DNA from: Citricoccus sp. CH26A
Lineage (GTDB): Bacteria; Actinomycetota; Actinomycetes; Actinomycetales; Micrococcaceae
Length of the DNA stretch: 64,000 nt
Assembly: GCF_000224415.1 (NCBI RefSeq)
Contig: NZ_AFXQ01000012.1
Coordinates: forward strand, 1 to 64,000
Direction of reading: 5' to 3'
Positions 36,350 through 45,178 of the stretch are shown here, one piece after another. Position 1 is the first letter of the stretch. Each line of letters starts with the position of its first letter. The position numbers and the translations under genes were made by a program. The notes under the pieces are model-generated. The model was not told the origin of the DNA and did no database searches. It worked only from the letters and a program-made list of their open reading frames with translations.

Positions 36350-37573
36350 CCACCTCCGAGTTCGACCGTTACCGCCCGCCGGAGGAGCCCCGGCGCCGGC
36401 GCCGCAGGGACCGGGACTCGCCCGCCGCGGGCCGAGAGGCGTCGGCGTATGCCGTGGGCACGGCGACGGGCGCCGGCGTGCCCACCGCACCGGCCGGCGC
36501 CGCCCCCGGTGCGGGCAGGCGCCGCGGGGACTGGCCCCGGCCGGCAGCGACGGTGCGCGCGAGATGGCCATGGTGCCGGAACCCGAGTTCGCCCCGCCGA
36601 CGGTTACTACGGCCGCCCCGTGGTCAAGGCGCCGCCGTGGGACGAGCGGGTCGCGCTGTACCTGGTCTGCGGCGGGATCGCCGGCGGGTCAGCCCTGCTG
36701 GCGTTCGGCGCCCAGCTCACCGGCCGCGACGCGCTGCGGCGCAACGCGCGGCTGACCGCCCTCGGCACGGCCAGCGTCGGGGCCCTCGCCCTGGTGGCGG
36801 ACCTGGGCCGGCCCGAGCGGTTCCTCAACATGCTGCGCACCATCAAGCCGACCTCCCCCATGAGCCTGGGGTCGTGGATCCTGGCCGGGTTCAGCACCGG
36901 TGCCGGCCTGGCCGCCGTCGCGGACCTGGACCGGATGACCGGTGAGGTGCTGCCGCTGGGCCCGCTGCGGTCCGTGCTGCGCGCGTTCGAGGCGCCGGCC
37001 GGTGCCCTGGCCGCCCTGCTCGGCGCGCCGCTGGCCGGTTACACCGCCGTGCTGCTCTCGGACACCGCGATGCCCACGTGGAACGCCGCGAAGGACGACC
37101 TGCCGTTCGTGTTCGTCTCCTCCGCGTCACTGGCCTCGGGCGGGATGGCCATGATCACGACGCCGACCGCCCAGGCCGGACCGGCCCGCGCCCTCGCGCT
37201 GGCCGGGGTGGCCGGTGACCTGGTCGCCGCCCAGGCCATGGAGCGCAGGATGGACCCCGTGGCCGCCGAACCCCTGCACCAGGGCCGCCCCGGGTGGCTG
37301 ATGCGATGGAGCGAACGGTTGGCGATCGTCGGCGGCATCGGCACGGTCGCCGCGGGGGTGACCGCGCGGACCGCCCCTCGGGCCAGTCGCTGGGTCGCCG
37401 CAGCCTCGGGGGCGGCACTCGTCACGGCGTCGGCGTTCACCCGGTTCGGGGTGTTCTATGCCGGCAAGGACTCCGCCATGGACCCCCGCTACACGATCGA
37501 ACCGCAGAAGCGCCGGCTGGAGGCGCGCCGCCGCGCCGGCATCACGCACGACTCCATCACCACCGCGGGCTGA
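36346..37573 (+). CDS. fdhC: NrfD-type membrane subunit of formate dehydrogenase, frameshifted near the N-terminus
   Basis: Polytopic membrane protein of the NrfD/PsrC family, expected to pass formate electrons to quinone. The body (from DGYYGRPVVKAPPW at about 36600 to the stop at 37573) is intact, with about eight hydrophobic segments. The N-terminus is not in the same frame: GTG at 36346 (overlapping the fdhB stop) encodes TSEFDRYRPPEEP plus an Arg-rich tail in frame 1, then GSDGAREMAMVPEPEF reads in frame 3 (36543-36590), then the body in frame 2. Two single-base deletions, in 36500-36545 and 36588-36602, would explain this. An ATG at 36449 in the body frame would give a 374-residue protein with an unrelated basic N-terminus. 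Either sequence errors or a damaged gene. Confidence 0.75.
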
Positions 37574-37587
37574 ACCGGCAGGTCATC

Positions 37588-38667
37588 TCACCGCACGCGG
37601 ATGCCGCTGCCGGCCACCGTCTCGCCGATCACCGGGTAACCCGGCACCTCCCCAACGACCAGCAGCCCGCCGGAGGTCTGGGCGTCGGCGAGCAGCAGCA
37701 GGTCCTCCTCGGACACGGGGGCGTCCGCGCTCACGTGCGGGCGCACCCAGCCCAGGTTGCGGCGGGTGCCGCCGGAGACGAAGCCGTCGCGCAGGGCCTC
37801 GGCGGCGCCCTCCACGAGCGGCACCGCGGTCCGGTCGATGACCGCGCCCACCCCCGAGGCCCGCATCATCTTGTGCAGGTGGCCCAGCAGCCCGAACCCC
37901 GTGACGTCGGTGGCGGCGCGCGCCCCGGAGGCCAGGGCCGCGTCCGCGGCGTCCCGGTTCAGGGCGGTCATGGACGCGATGGCCGCGGTGAAGACCTCGC
38001 CGGTCTGCTTGTGCCGGTTGTTCAGCAGCCCGACCCCGATCGGCTTGGTCAGCGTGATCGGCAGCCCCGCCTCGGCGGCGTCGTTGCGCAGCAACCGGTC
38101 CGGACGGGCCACCCCGGTGACGGCCATCCCGTACTTGGGCTCCGGGTCGTCGATGGAGTGCCCGCCGATGACCGGGCACTCGGCCTCGGTGGCCACGGCC
38201 AGGCCGCCGCGCAGCATCTCGCTCATCAGCTCCATCGGCAGCGCCGACCGCGGCCAGCCCACCAGGTTCAGCGCGACGACGGGCGTGCCGCCCATCGCAT
38301 AGATGTCTGAGAGGGCGTTCGCGGCCGCGATCCGGCCGAAGTCATAGGCGTCGTCCACCATGGGGGTGAAGAAGTCCGCCGTGGACAGCACGGCCAGGTC
38401 CTCCCGCAGCAGCACGGCCGCGGCGTCGTCACCGTCGTCCAGGCCGACGAGCACCTCCGCCGCGCCCGGGGTCTGCCGGCCGACCAGCCCCCGCACGGCG
38501 TCCTCCAGCTCACCCGGCGGGATCTTGCAGGCACACCCGCCACCGCTGGCGTACCCGGTCAGCCGGACCGCGGCGGACGTCGTCGGCCTCGTGCCGTCCT
38601 CGCCCCGGGCAACGGCGGTGTGGGTGGTGGGGGTCTCGGTCGTCGTGCCCGGCGCGGTGGTCTCCAT
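37588..38667 (-). CDS. selD: selenophosphate synthase
   Basis: Makes selenophosphate from selenide and ATP, the selenium donor for SelA. The 359-residue protein has the Gly-rich active-site loop YASGGGCACKIPP with Cys (not Sec) at the catalytic position, DDAAAVLL and LSTADFFTPMVDDAYDFGRIAAANALSDIYAMGG metal-binding segments, GGHSIDDPEPKYGMAVTG and DVTGFGLLGHL. ATG at 38667 is chosen because TACAGT (minus strand, 38679-38674) lies 6 nt upstream; a longer reading would run through the divergent tRNA-Sec gene. Convergent with fdhC, 14 bp apart. Confidence 0.95.
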   Translation of the reverse strand: METTAPGTTTETPTTHTAVARGEDGTRPTTSAAVRLTGYASGGGCACKIPPGELEDAVRGLVGRQTPGAAEVLVGLDDGDDAAAVLLREDLAVLSTADFFTPMVDDAYDFGRIAAANALSDIYAMGGTPVVALNLVGWPRSALPMELMSEMLRGGLAVATEAECPVIGGHSIDDPEPKYGMAVTGVARPDRLLRNDAAEAGLPITLTKPIGVGLLNNRHKQTGEVFTAAIASMTALNRDAADAALASGARAATDVTGFGLLGHLHKMMRASGVGAVIDRTAVPLVEGAAEALRDGFVSGGTRRNLGWVRPHVSADAPVSEEDLLLLADAQTSGGLLVVGEVPGYPVIGETVAGSGIRVR

Positions 38668-38673
38668 GCGGCC

Positions 38674-38699
38674 ACTGTAGCCACGCCCGGTGGTAGTTT
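38674..38699. promoter_or_regulatory. compact divergent promoters of selD and tRNA-Sec
   Basis: Only 39 bp separate the selD ATG from the first tRNA base. On the minus strand TACAGT ends 6 nt before the selD ATG; on the plus strand TAGTTT (38694-38699) ends 7 nt before the tRNA. The two -10 boxes are 14 bp apart, so the polymerases probably exclude one another. Confidence 0.45.
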
Positions 38700-38706
38700 C
38701 GACCAT

Positions 38707-38801
38707 GGAGGCGTCCGGGTCCTGGTGGGCCCCCCGGTCTTCAAAACCGGTGAGGCCGGGCATCCCGGCCTGGCGGGTTCGATTCCCGTCCGCCTCCGCC
38801 A
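38707..38801 (+). tRNA. selC: tRNA-Sec (anticodon UCA)
   Basis: A 95-nt gene with every hallmark of bacterial tRNA-Sec. Acceptor GGAGGCG/CGCCTCC (38707-38713 with 38791-38797), discriminator G and encoded CCA. Six-bp D stem GGGTCC/GGGCCC with a four-base loop. Anticodon stem CCGGT/ACCGG with loop CTTCAAA, anticodon TCA at 38741-38743. Long variable arm of 8 bp (AGGCCGGG-CAT-CCCGGCCT). T arm GGCGGG-TTCGATT-CCCGTC, so acceptor plus T stem total 13 bp. It lies between selD and selA and decodes the fdhA TGA. Confidence 0.97.
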
Positions 38802-38852
38802 ACCACGGTGCCTGCCCCCGCAGCGCACCCGCCCGCCTGCCCGAGGAGGACC

Positions 38853-40193
38853 GTGACCGAGCAGCGCCTCGCGCAGGACCCCCGCCGCAGGATCCCGCGC
38901 ACCGATGACCTGCTGGCCCTGCCCGAGGTCGCGGCCGCCCGGTCCCGGCTCAGCGAGGCGGTGCTGCGGGAGACGGTGCGGCGGGCGCAGGACCGGGCCC
39001 GGTCCGGTCAGATCGCCCCCGACGACGTCGCCCCCGCCCTGGTGGCCGACCTCGCCGCCCGCTCGGCCACCAGCCTGCGTCCGGTGCTCAACGCCACCGG
39101 GGTGGTGGTCCACACCAATCTGGGCCGGGCACCGCTGTCCGAGGCCGCCGTCCAGGCGCTGGTGACCGCCGGCGGCTACGTGGACGTGGAGCTGGACCTC
39201 GCCTCCGGGGTGCGGTCCCGGCGGGGCGCCGGAACGCGGGAGGCGCTGCTGGCCGCGCTGCCGGAGGCCGAGGACGCCCTGGTCGTCAACAACGGGGCGG
39301 CCGCGCTCGTGCTGGCCACCACCGCCCTGGGCGCGGGTCGAGAGGTCATCGTCAGCCGCGGGGAGTTCGTGGAGATCGGCGCCGGCTTCCGGTTGTCGGA
39401 CCTGATCGCATCCACGGGCGCGCGGCTGCGCGAGGTCGGCACCACCAACCGGACGCACCTCGCCGACTACGCCGACGCGGTCGGCCCGGACACCGGTTGC
39501 CTGCTCAAGGTCCACCCGTCCAACTTCCGCGTCAGCGGATTCACCGCCGCCGTGCCGGTCGCCGGGCTCAGGGACCTGGCCCTCGAGCGGGGTGTGCCGC
39601 TCGTGGTGGACGTCGGCTCCGGGCTGCTGCGCCACGACCCGGCGTTGCCGCAGGAACCGGACCTGGCCTCGGCCCTCGCCGACGGCGCGGACGTCGTCAT
39701 CGCCAGCGGGGACAAGCTGCTGGGCGGCCCGCAGGCCGGACTGCTGCTGGGCCGTGCGGAGGTCATCCAGCGCCTGGCCCGGCACCCGCTCGCCCGGGCC
39801 GTCCGCGCGGACAAGCTCTCCCTGGCCGCCCTGGAGGCCACGCTCGTCGGGGGTCCTGCTCCGGTGGCCCGGTCCCTGCACGCCGACCCGGGACGGCTGC
39901 TCGAACGGACCGAGACGCTGGCCCGGGACCTGGCGCGGGGCGGTGCCGCGACGGTCGTCCCGCACGACGGACGCGTCGGCGGCGGGGGAGCGCCCGGGGT
40001 CCCACTGCCCGGCTGGGCCGTGCGGCTGCCCGAGGCGGTCGCCCCGTTGCTGCGCGCCGGGGATCCCGCGGTGCTTCCGCGCGTGCACGACGGCGCGTGC
40101 CTGGTGGACCTGCGCTGCGTCCCCGAGTCACGCGACGAGGCGCTCACCGCCGCGGTGCGCTCGGCCCTGGACGCGCTCGGCGGGGACTCCTGA
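38853..40193 (+). CDS. selA: L-seryl-tRNA(Sec) selenium transferase
   Basis: PLP enzyme converting Ser-tRNA-Sec to Sec-tRNA-Sec with selenophosphate; a large cytoplasmic homo-oligomer. The 446-residue protein shows the N-terminal tRNA-binding helices (RRRIPRTDDLLALPEV), VLNATGVVVHTNLGRAPLSEAA, VNNGAAALVLATTAL, KVHPSNFRVSGFT and the PLP Lys in SGDKLLGGPQAGLLLG. GTG at 38853 is preceded by GAGGAGGA (38843-38850); an ATG 45 bp upstream would lie almost against the tRNA. selB follows after one base. Confidence 0.96.
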   Translation: MTEQRLAQDPRRRIPRTDDLLALPEVAAARSRLSEAVLRETVRRAQDRARSGQIAPDDVAPALVADLAARSATSLRPVLNATGVVVHTNLGRAPLSEAAVQALVTAGGYVDVELDLASGVRSRRGAGTREALLAALPEAEDALVVNNGAAALVLATTALGAGREVIVSRGEFVEIGAGFRLSDLIASTGARLREVGTTNRTHLADYADAVGPDTGCLLKVHPSNFRVSGFTAAVPVAGLRDLALERGVPLVVDVGSGLLRHDPALPQEPDLASALADGADVVIASGDKLLGGPQAGLLLGRAEVIQRLARHPLARAVRADKLSLAALEATLVGGPAPVARSLHADPGRLLERTETLARDLARGGAATVVPHDGRVGGGGAPGVPLPGWAVRLPEAVAPLLRAGDPAVLPRVHDGACLVDLRCVPESRDEALTAAVRSALDALGGDS

Positions 40194-40194
40194 G

Positions 40195-42002
40195 ATGTAC
40201 GTCGTCGCCACTGCCGGGCACGTCGACCACGGCAAGTCCACCCTCGTCCGGGCCCTGACCGGGATGGAACCGGACCGCTGGGCGGAGGAGAGGCGCCGGG
40301 GGCTGACCATCGACCTGGGCTTCGCCTGGACCGCACTGCCGTCCGGCCGCGAGGTCGCCTTCGTGGACGTCCCGGGCCACGAGAGGTTCCTGGCGAACAT
40401 GCTCGCCGGGCTCGGACCGGCACCGGTGGCCTGCCTCGTGGTGGCCGCGGACGAGGGGTGGAAACCGCAGTCCGGGGACCACCGCGATGCCATCGCGGCC
40501 CTGGGGATCGAGCACGGCCTCATCGTCATCACTCGCGCCGACCTCGTCGCCCAGGACGGCCCGGACGCGGCGGGCGCACGGATCCGCGCCGTGCTGGACC
40601 GGGTCCGCGCCGAGCTCGCGGGGACCGGGCTCGCCGGGGCACCCGCCGTCGTGGTGTCCGCGGCGACCGGCGCCGGACTCGAGGACCTGCGCCGGGCCCT
40701 CGACGACGTGCTGGCCGCCACCGGCGCCCCGGACGCCACCGGGCGGGTCCGGTTGTGGGTGGACCGGTCCTTCACGGTCAAGGGGGCCGGCGCCGTGGTC
40801 ACCGGCACCCTGGCGGCCGGGACGCTGGCCGCCGGTGACCGGTTGGAGCTGCTCGGCGCGGGACCACCGCGCGACGTCTCCGTCCGCGCGCTGCACAGCC
40901 GCAACGCCCCCCACGAGTCCATCGGGCCGGTCAGCCGGGTGGCGGTGAACCTGCGCGGGGTGGACGCCGAGGCCGTCCACCGGGGGGACGCCCTGGTCAC
41001 GCCCGGGGCCTGGCCGCTGGCCGCCGTCGTGGACGTCCGCCGGACCACCGGGGACAGCCTCGTCGAGGCCCCCGCGGAGCTGCTGGTGCACGTCGGCACC
41101 GCCACGGTCCCCGTCCACGTGCGCCCCTTCGACGACGCCCACGCCCGGCTGACGCTCCAGCGGCCCCTGCCGCTGGTGCCCGGTGACCGGCTGGTGCTGC
41201 GCGATCCGGGGGCCCGGACGATCCTGGGCGGGGTGCGGGTGCTGGACGTGGACCCCCCGGCGCTCACCCGCCGGGGGACGGCACGCGACGCGCCGCGACC
41301 CTGGCGGCCATGCCCGACGGCGGGGATCCCCTCGGAGAGATCGCCCGCCGGGGCGCGGTGCGGGCCGAGGACCTGGACCGGCTCGGGCTGACGGTGCCGG
41401 CGGACGCCGCGGGGGTCCGGCGGCTGGGGCAGTGGTGGGTCCACGAGCCCGTCCTGACCGGTTGGTGCGAACGCGTGCGCGCCGCCGTGATCGGGCTGGC
41501 CGAACGGGACCCGCTGGCCCCCGGGGTGAGCCGCGGCGCCGCGCTGGACCTGGTGGCCGTGCCGGACCCGGTCCTGCTGGACGCCGTGGCGGCCGAGGCC
41601 GGGCTCGTGCACGAGGCCGGGTACCTCGTCCTGCCGGGGGCGCACCGGGGACTCGGCGCCGCCGAGCACGCCGTGGCCGCGGTCGAGGACCGGCTGGCAC
41701 TGGACCCGTTCAGCGCCCCGGAGGGTGACGAGCTGACGGCACTGCGGCTGGGGGCCCGAGAACTGGCCGCGGCGGAACGTCTCGGCCGCCTGCTGCGGCT
41801 GGACGGGTCCGTGGTGCTGCTGCCCACGGCTCCGGCCCTGGCGATGCGCGAACTGGCCCGGCTGGACCAGCCCTTCACCACCAGCCAGGCCCGCCGGGCC
41901 CTGGGCACCACCCGGCGGGTGGCGATCCCGTTGCTGGAGTTGCTCGACGCCCGTGGCTGGACCCGTCGGCTGGACGCCGGGCACCGCGAGGTGGTGCGCT
42001 GA
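40195..42002 (+). CDS. selB: selenocysteine-specific elongation factor SelB, frameshifted in a G run
   Basis: GTPase delivering Sec-tRNA-Sec to ribosomes paused at a SECIS-marked UGA. The EF-Tu-like part is intact: G1 GHVDHGKS, DVPGHERFL, TRAD as G4, then the beta-barrel domains (VDRSFTVKGAGAVVTGTL). The first frame stops at 41391, but the C-terminal winged-helix region that binds SECIS continues in another frame (GTRRAATLAAMPDGG through to the stop at 42002). Reading one extra G in the five-G run 41273-41277 joins VLDVDPPALTRRG to DGTRRAATLAAM without a seam, giving 602 residues, normal for SelB. Either a missed base in a homopolymer or a mutation that would abolish selenocysteine insertion. 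Confidence 0.9.
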
Positions 42003-42008
42003 CCGCGG

Positions 42009-42030
42009 CACCCACCGTCGCCGGCGGGTG
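42009..42030. terminator. hairpin after selB
   Basis: CACCC and GGGTG close an inner CCG-TCGC-CGG across one A/C mismatch, 7 nt after the selB stop and convergent to the lipoprotein gene. Confidence 0.4.
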
Positions 42031-42059
42031 ACTCCCGCACGGATCCCGATGCCACGGTG

Positions 42060-42557
42060 CTAGGGCAGGTCCTCGTCGGCCACCTCGAGGTGTTCCACGG
42101 TCCGGTTCCCGACCGGGGTCTCGGTCGTCACCACGATGGAGGCGGTCCGGCCCACCAGGGCGCAGTTCTCCGGTGCACCGGGCACCAGGCCGACGATCGT
42201 GGCCACCCGGATGCCGGAGTCGTCCTCTTCGACGGCGGTGCGCGATCCGTAGCAGTCGGGCGTCCCGGTGGGGAAGTGGAAGCGCAGTTCCCGCTCCGAG
42301 ACGACCTCGTAGTCCGTCCACTCCACGACCTGCTGGCCGGTCAGGTCGTCCCGGGGCTCGTCGTCCACGACGGCGTCCCCGGTGGTGTCCTGCGTGGGGG
42401 CCGAATGGGCGGTGGAGCTGCCGCTCACCTCACTGCCACCGCTCTCGGCCCCGCCGCCCGGATCCTGGCGGGCACAGCCGGCCCCCGCAGCCGTCAGCAG
42501 GGCCACCCCGGCCAGGACGGCCACGAGGCGGTATCCGCCGTGGGAGATCGGTCTCAC
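42060..42557 (-). CDS. putative lipoprotein, unknown function
   Basis: A 165-residue exported lipoprotein: basic start, hydrophobic core LVAVLAGVALLTAAGAG and lipobox Cys at about 28 (AGAGC). A Gly/Ser/Thr-rich linker of about 40 residues leads to a small domain with two Cys (TPDCYGSRT and ENCALVG) that may form a disulfide. No family recognised. Its ATG overlaps the stop of the secreted protease gene upstream by ATGA, so they are co-translated; it could anchor, modulate or protect against the protease, but this is inference from linkage. Confidence 0.75.
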   Translation of the reverse strand: MRPISHGGYRLVAVLAGVALLTAAGAGCARQDPGGGAESGGSEVSGSSTAHSAPTQDTTGDAVVDDEPRDDLTGQQVVEWTDYEVVSERELRFHFPTGTPDCYGSRTAVEEDDSGIRVATIVGLVPGAPENCALVGRTASIVVTTETPVGNRTVEHLEVADEDLP

Positions 42558-43723
42558 GGGGTCTCACCACTCCCGTCGTCCTCAGCGGCGGCGTACAGCT
42601 CCTCGACGCGTTCATCGAAGTAGGGGCCACTGATGTAGGCCGTGCTGTTCGAGGGACCGAACGACGTCACGCTGCGCACGTAGCCCTGGCCGGTCGAGTC
42701 GTCGTACTCAGCCAGCCACGGGCCACCGGAGGAGCCCGGGCCGAAGTCGCAGCCGCTGATCGAGGGGAAGAGGAAGGTCTCGACCTGCTGGGTGACGGTC
42801 GTTCCCGTGCACGTCCACATCCGCTCGCCGGCGTCCAGGTTGACGGGATAGCCGAAGACGGACGCGTCGAACTCCCGGCTGCCACCGGTCGCCAGACCGT
42901 GGCCCCCCACGGCGTCGGCCACGGTCTCGCCGTCCTCGTTGTCCTGGGTGGTCACGAGGGCCACGTCGGAACTGAAGCCCTGGCCGCTCGCGCCATAGGT
43001 GATCCACTCGTCGAAGGCCCTGAACGATGCCGCGGCGAACGTTCCCTCGGTCCCCGGGCCGTGATCGTACCCGGGGGCGAACACCCAGTTCGCGTGCCAG
43101 GTCTCGCCCGGCCCGCCGTGCACACAGTGGCCGGCCGTGATCACGAGACGCTTCGAGGCGCTGTTGACCGCGGACCCGGAGCAGACGTAGTCCCGTCCGT
43201 CCTGCTGGTTGCGGAAGAAGACCTTGCCGTTGGTGGGGGAGTCGCCCGCCTCCACGCGGGAGGACTCGGCGCTGCTCTGAGCCCGCGCCCCGGCCGGGTC
43301 ATCGGCGGGGTCGTCGGCGGGGGGAGCCGGCTCGGCGATGATCGTGGGCGGGTCGGACTCGTCCGTGGGGGAGGGGGACGCATCCACGGAGGCGGAAGAG
43401 GCCCGCGCGCCGGGCTCCTGACCGGTGCCCTGGCCTTCCGGTTCGTCGGCCGGGATGGCCCTCTCCATGCGCTCGGCCGTCCAGTACTCCGTCACGGCCT
43501 CGGCGTCGTCCACGGCGGCCCCAGGGTCCCGGGACCCTGCGGTGGGCGCGAGACCCGTCAGGTCGTCCGTGACCGGCGCGGCGGTGACGGTCGTCGTCGT
43601 CGCCTCCCGGCCCGGCAGCCCGTCCCCGTCGGCGTACGCCGGCACCGAGGACGTGACCAGGGCGGCGGCCGCCAGTGCTGCGGTGGGGAGGAACCACCAT
43701 CTCCGTGGGTTCGCGTGGTCCAT
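42554..43723 (-). CDS. secreted trypsin-like serine protease
   Basis: Exported S1-type endopeptidase of 389 residues. A Sec signal peptide (WWFLPTAALAAAALVTSSVPAYA, about 9-31 from MDHANPRR) is followed by a Thr/Asp/Pro-rich region of about 120 residues, then the catalytic domain with His in LVITAGHCVHGG, Asp in SSDVALVTT and Ser in GPGSSGGPWLAEY; two disulfides are likely (SGSAV after CS, and WTC...GCDF). ATG at 43723 is chosen for the proper signal peptide. V8/glutamyl-endopeptidase relatives are possible. First gene of a two-gene unit with the lipoprotein. Confidence 0.87.
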   Translation of the reverse strand: MDHANPRRWWFLPTAALAAAALVTSSVPAYADGDGLPGREATTTTVTAAPVTDDLTGLAPTAGSRDPGAAVDDAEAVTEYWTAERMERAIPADEPEGQGTGQEPGARASSASVDASPSPTDESDPPTIIAEPAPPADDPADDPAGARAQSSAESSRVEAGDSPTNGKVFFRNQQDGRDYVCSGSAVNSASKRLVITAGHCVHGGPGETWHANWVFAPGYDHGPGTEGTFAAASFRAFDEWITYGASGQGFSSDVALVTTQDNEDGETVADAVGGHGLATGGSREFDASVFGYPVNLDAGERMWTCTGTTVTQQVETFLFPSISGCDFGPGSSGGPWLAEYDDSTGQGYVRSVTSFGPSNSTAYISGPYFDERVEELYAAAEDDGSGETP

Positions 43724-43986
43724 GGGTCCATCCCTCGGTCGGTCTGCGGATCCGGCCACACCTCGTCAGCGGGCAACCGGACAGCCGCGGTCTGGGGTCA
43801 CCAGAGCGTCGGTGGCTCACATGATTGGACGCGGCCCGGACAGAAGTCAAGGTTCCGGCGGTCCACCGTCGTCCGGGTCGGCGTGCGCCCCTGTACCGGC
43901 GGGACCTGCGCGGCGGACGAGGAGGACCGTGGCGGCGCGGGCGGTGACCGGTGACGGGCGGGGAACCGGCTGATACCGTCGCCGCC

Positions 43987-45153
43987 ATGATCGGGTCTGC
44001 CGTGATCTGCGGGGCCGGCATCGCCGGGCTGTCCCTGGCCCACGAACTGGTGCGCCACGGCTGGGAGGTCACCCTGGTGGAGCGCGCGCCGGGACTCCGC
44101 GAACAGGGGTACATGATGGACTTCTTCGGGCCGGGGTACGAGGCCGCGGAACGGATGGGACTGCTGGGCCGGCTTCGGGAACTGAGCCATGACGTCGACG
44201 CCCTGGCCTATGTGGACGAGCGGGGACGCACCCGCGCCTCGGTGGGGTACGCCCGTCTGGCGCGTGCCCTGGACGGCCGACTGCTGAGCATCATGCGGCC
44301 GGACCTGGAACGGGCACTGCGGGAGGCGATCGGTGACGCCGCGGAGTTCCGCTACCGGGACACCGTCCGGGAGGTCACGGACCGGGGCGACGGGGTGAGG
44401 GTGGCGTTGGCCGGCGGATCGGTCCGGGACGCTGAGCTGCTCGTCGGCGCCGACGGGATCCACTCCCAGGTCCGCCGTCACCTGTGGGGTGCCGAGGAGC
44501 AGTTCATCCGGTACCTGGGGCTGCACACGGCGGCCTACACCTTCAGCGACCGGCAGGTGCACGCCGCGCTGGCCGGCCGGTTCGTCATGACGGACACGGT
44601 CGACCGGACCCTCGGCCTGTACGGCCTGGACGGGGACCGCGTGGCGGCGTTCATGACCCACGCCAGTGCCGACCCGGACCTGCCGGCGGGCCGGCGGGCG
44701 GTGCTGCGGGACAGGTACGCCGGCTTGGGCTGGGTGGCCGCGCGGGCCCTGGACCGCTGTCCGCCGGGGGAGGAGGTCTACTATGACCAGGTCGCGCAGG
44801 TGGAGGTGCCCGACTGGCGGTGCGGGAACGTGGTCCTGCTCGGAGACGCCTGCCAGGCGGTCTCACTGCTCGCCGGGCAGGGGGCCTCGCTGGCCGTCGC
44901 CGGCGCCTGCGTCCTGGCCGATCACCTCGTCACCGCACCCTCGGTCCCCACGGCGCTGCGCGGGTACCAGGAGCACTGGCGCCCCGTCGTCACCGCCGCC
45001 CAGCGGGCCGGCCGCCGGGGCGCCGAGTGGTTCCTGCCGCGATCCGAGGCCGCCCGTCGCAGGCGCCTGCTGATGCTGCACCTGATGGCCCTGCCGGTCG
45101 TCAGCCGGCTGATCGCCCGGGGTGTCACGGGCCGGACGTCATCAGCACGGTGA
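43987..45153 (+). CDS. FAD-dependent aromatic-type monooxygenase
   Basis: Group A flavin monooxygenase of 388 residues related to p-hydroxybenzoate hydroxylase. GAGIAGLSLAHELVRHGWEVTLVER near the N-terminus is the FAD Rossmann motif (GxGxxG); RPDLERALREAIG, the DG motif LLVGADGIHSQVRRHL and the GD motif VVLLGDACQAVSLLAGQGASLAVAGA complete the FAD site. The C-terminus is basic. ATG at 43987 is preceded by TACCGT 7 nt upstream (43974-43979), suggesting a leaderless mRNA. Substrate unknown; TetX-like and UbiH-like proteins share this fold. Confidence 0.85.
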   Translation: MIGSAVICGAGIAGLSLAHELVRHGWEVTLVERAPGLREQGYMMDFFGPGYEAAERMGLLGRLRELSHDVDALAYVDERGRTRASVGYARLARALDGRLLSIMRPDLERALREAIGDAAEFRYRDTVREVTDRGDGVRVALAGGSVRDAELLVGADGIHSQVRRHLWGAEEQFIRYLGLHTAAYTFSDRQVHAALAGRFVMTDTVDRTLGLYGLDGDRVAAFMTHASADPDLPAGRRAVLRDRYAGLGWVAARALDRCPPGEEVYYDQVAQVEVPDWRCGNVVLLGDACQAVSLLAGQGASLAVAGACVLADHLVTAPSVPTALRGYQEHWRPVVTAAQRAGRRGAEWFLPRSEAARRRRLLMLHLMALPVVSRLIARGVTGRTSSAR

Positions 45154-45178
45154 CCGGGGGTTGGCGCGGTGACCCGGC

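Noticed and set aside
38668-38802. Extension of selD to an ATG at 38802
   Set aside because: It would translate across the tRNA-Sec gene on the other strand and add residues absent from SelD proteins.
41310-42002. Independent gene for a 230-residue protein
   Set aside because: Its sequence is the C-terminal winged-helix part of SelB and joins the upstream part with one added G.
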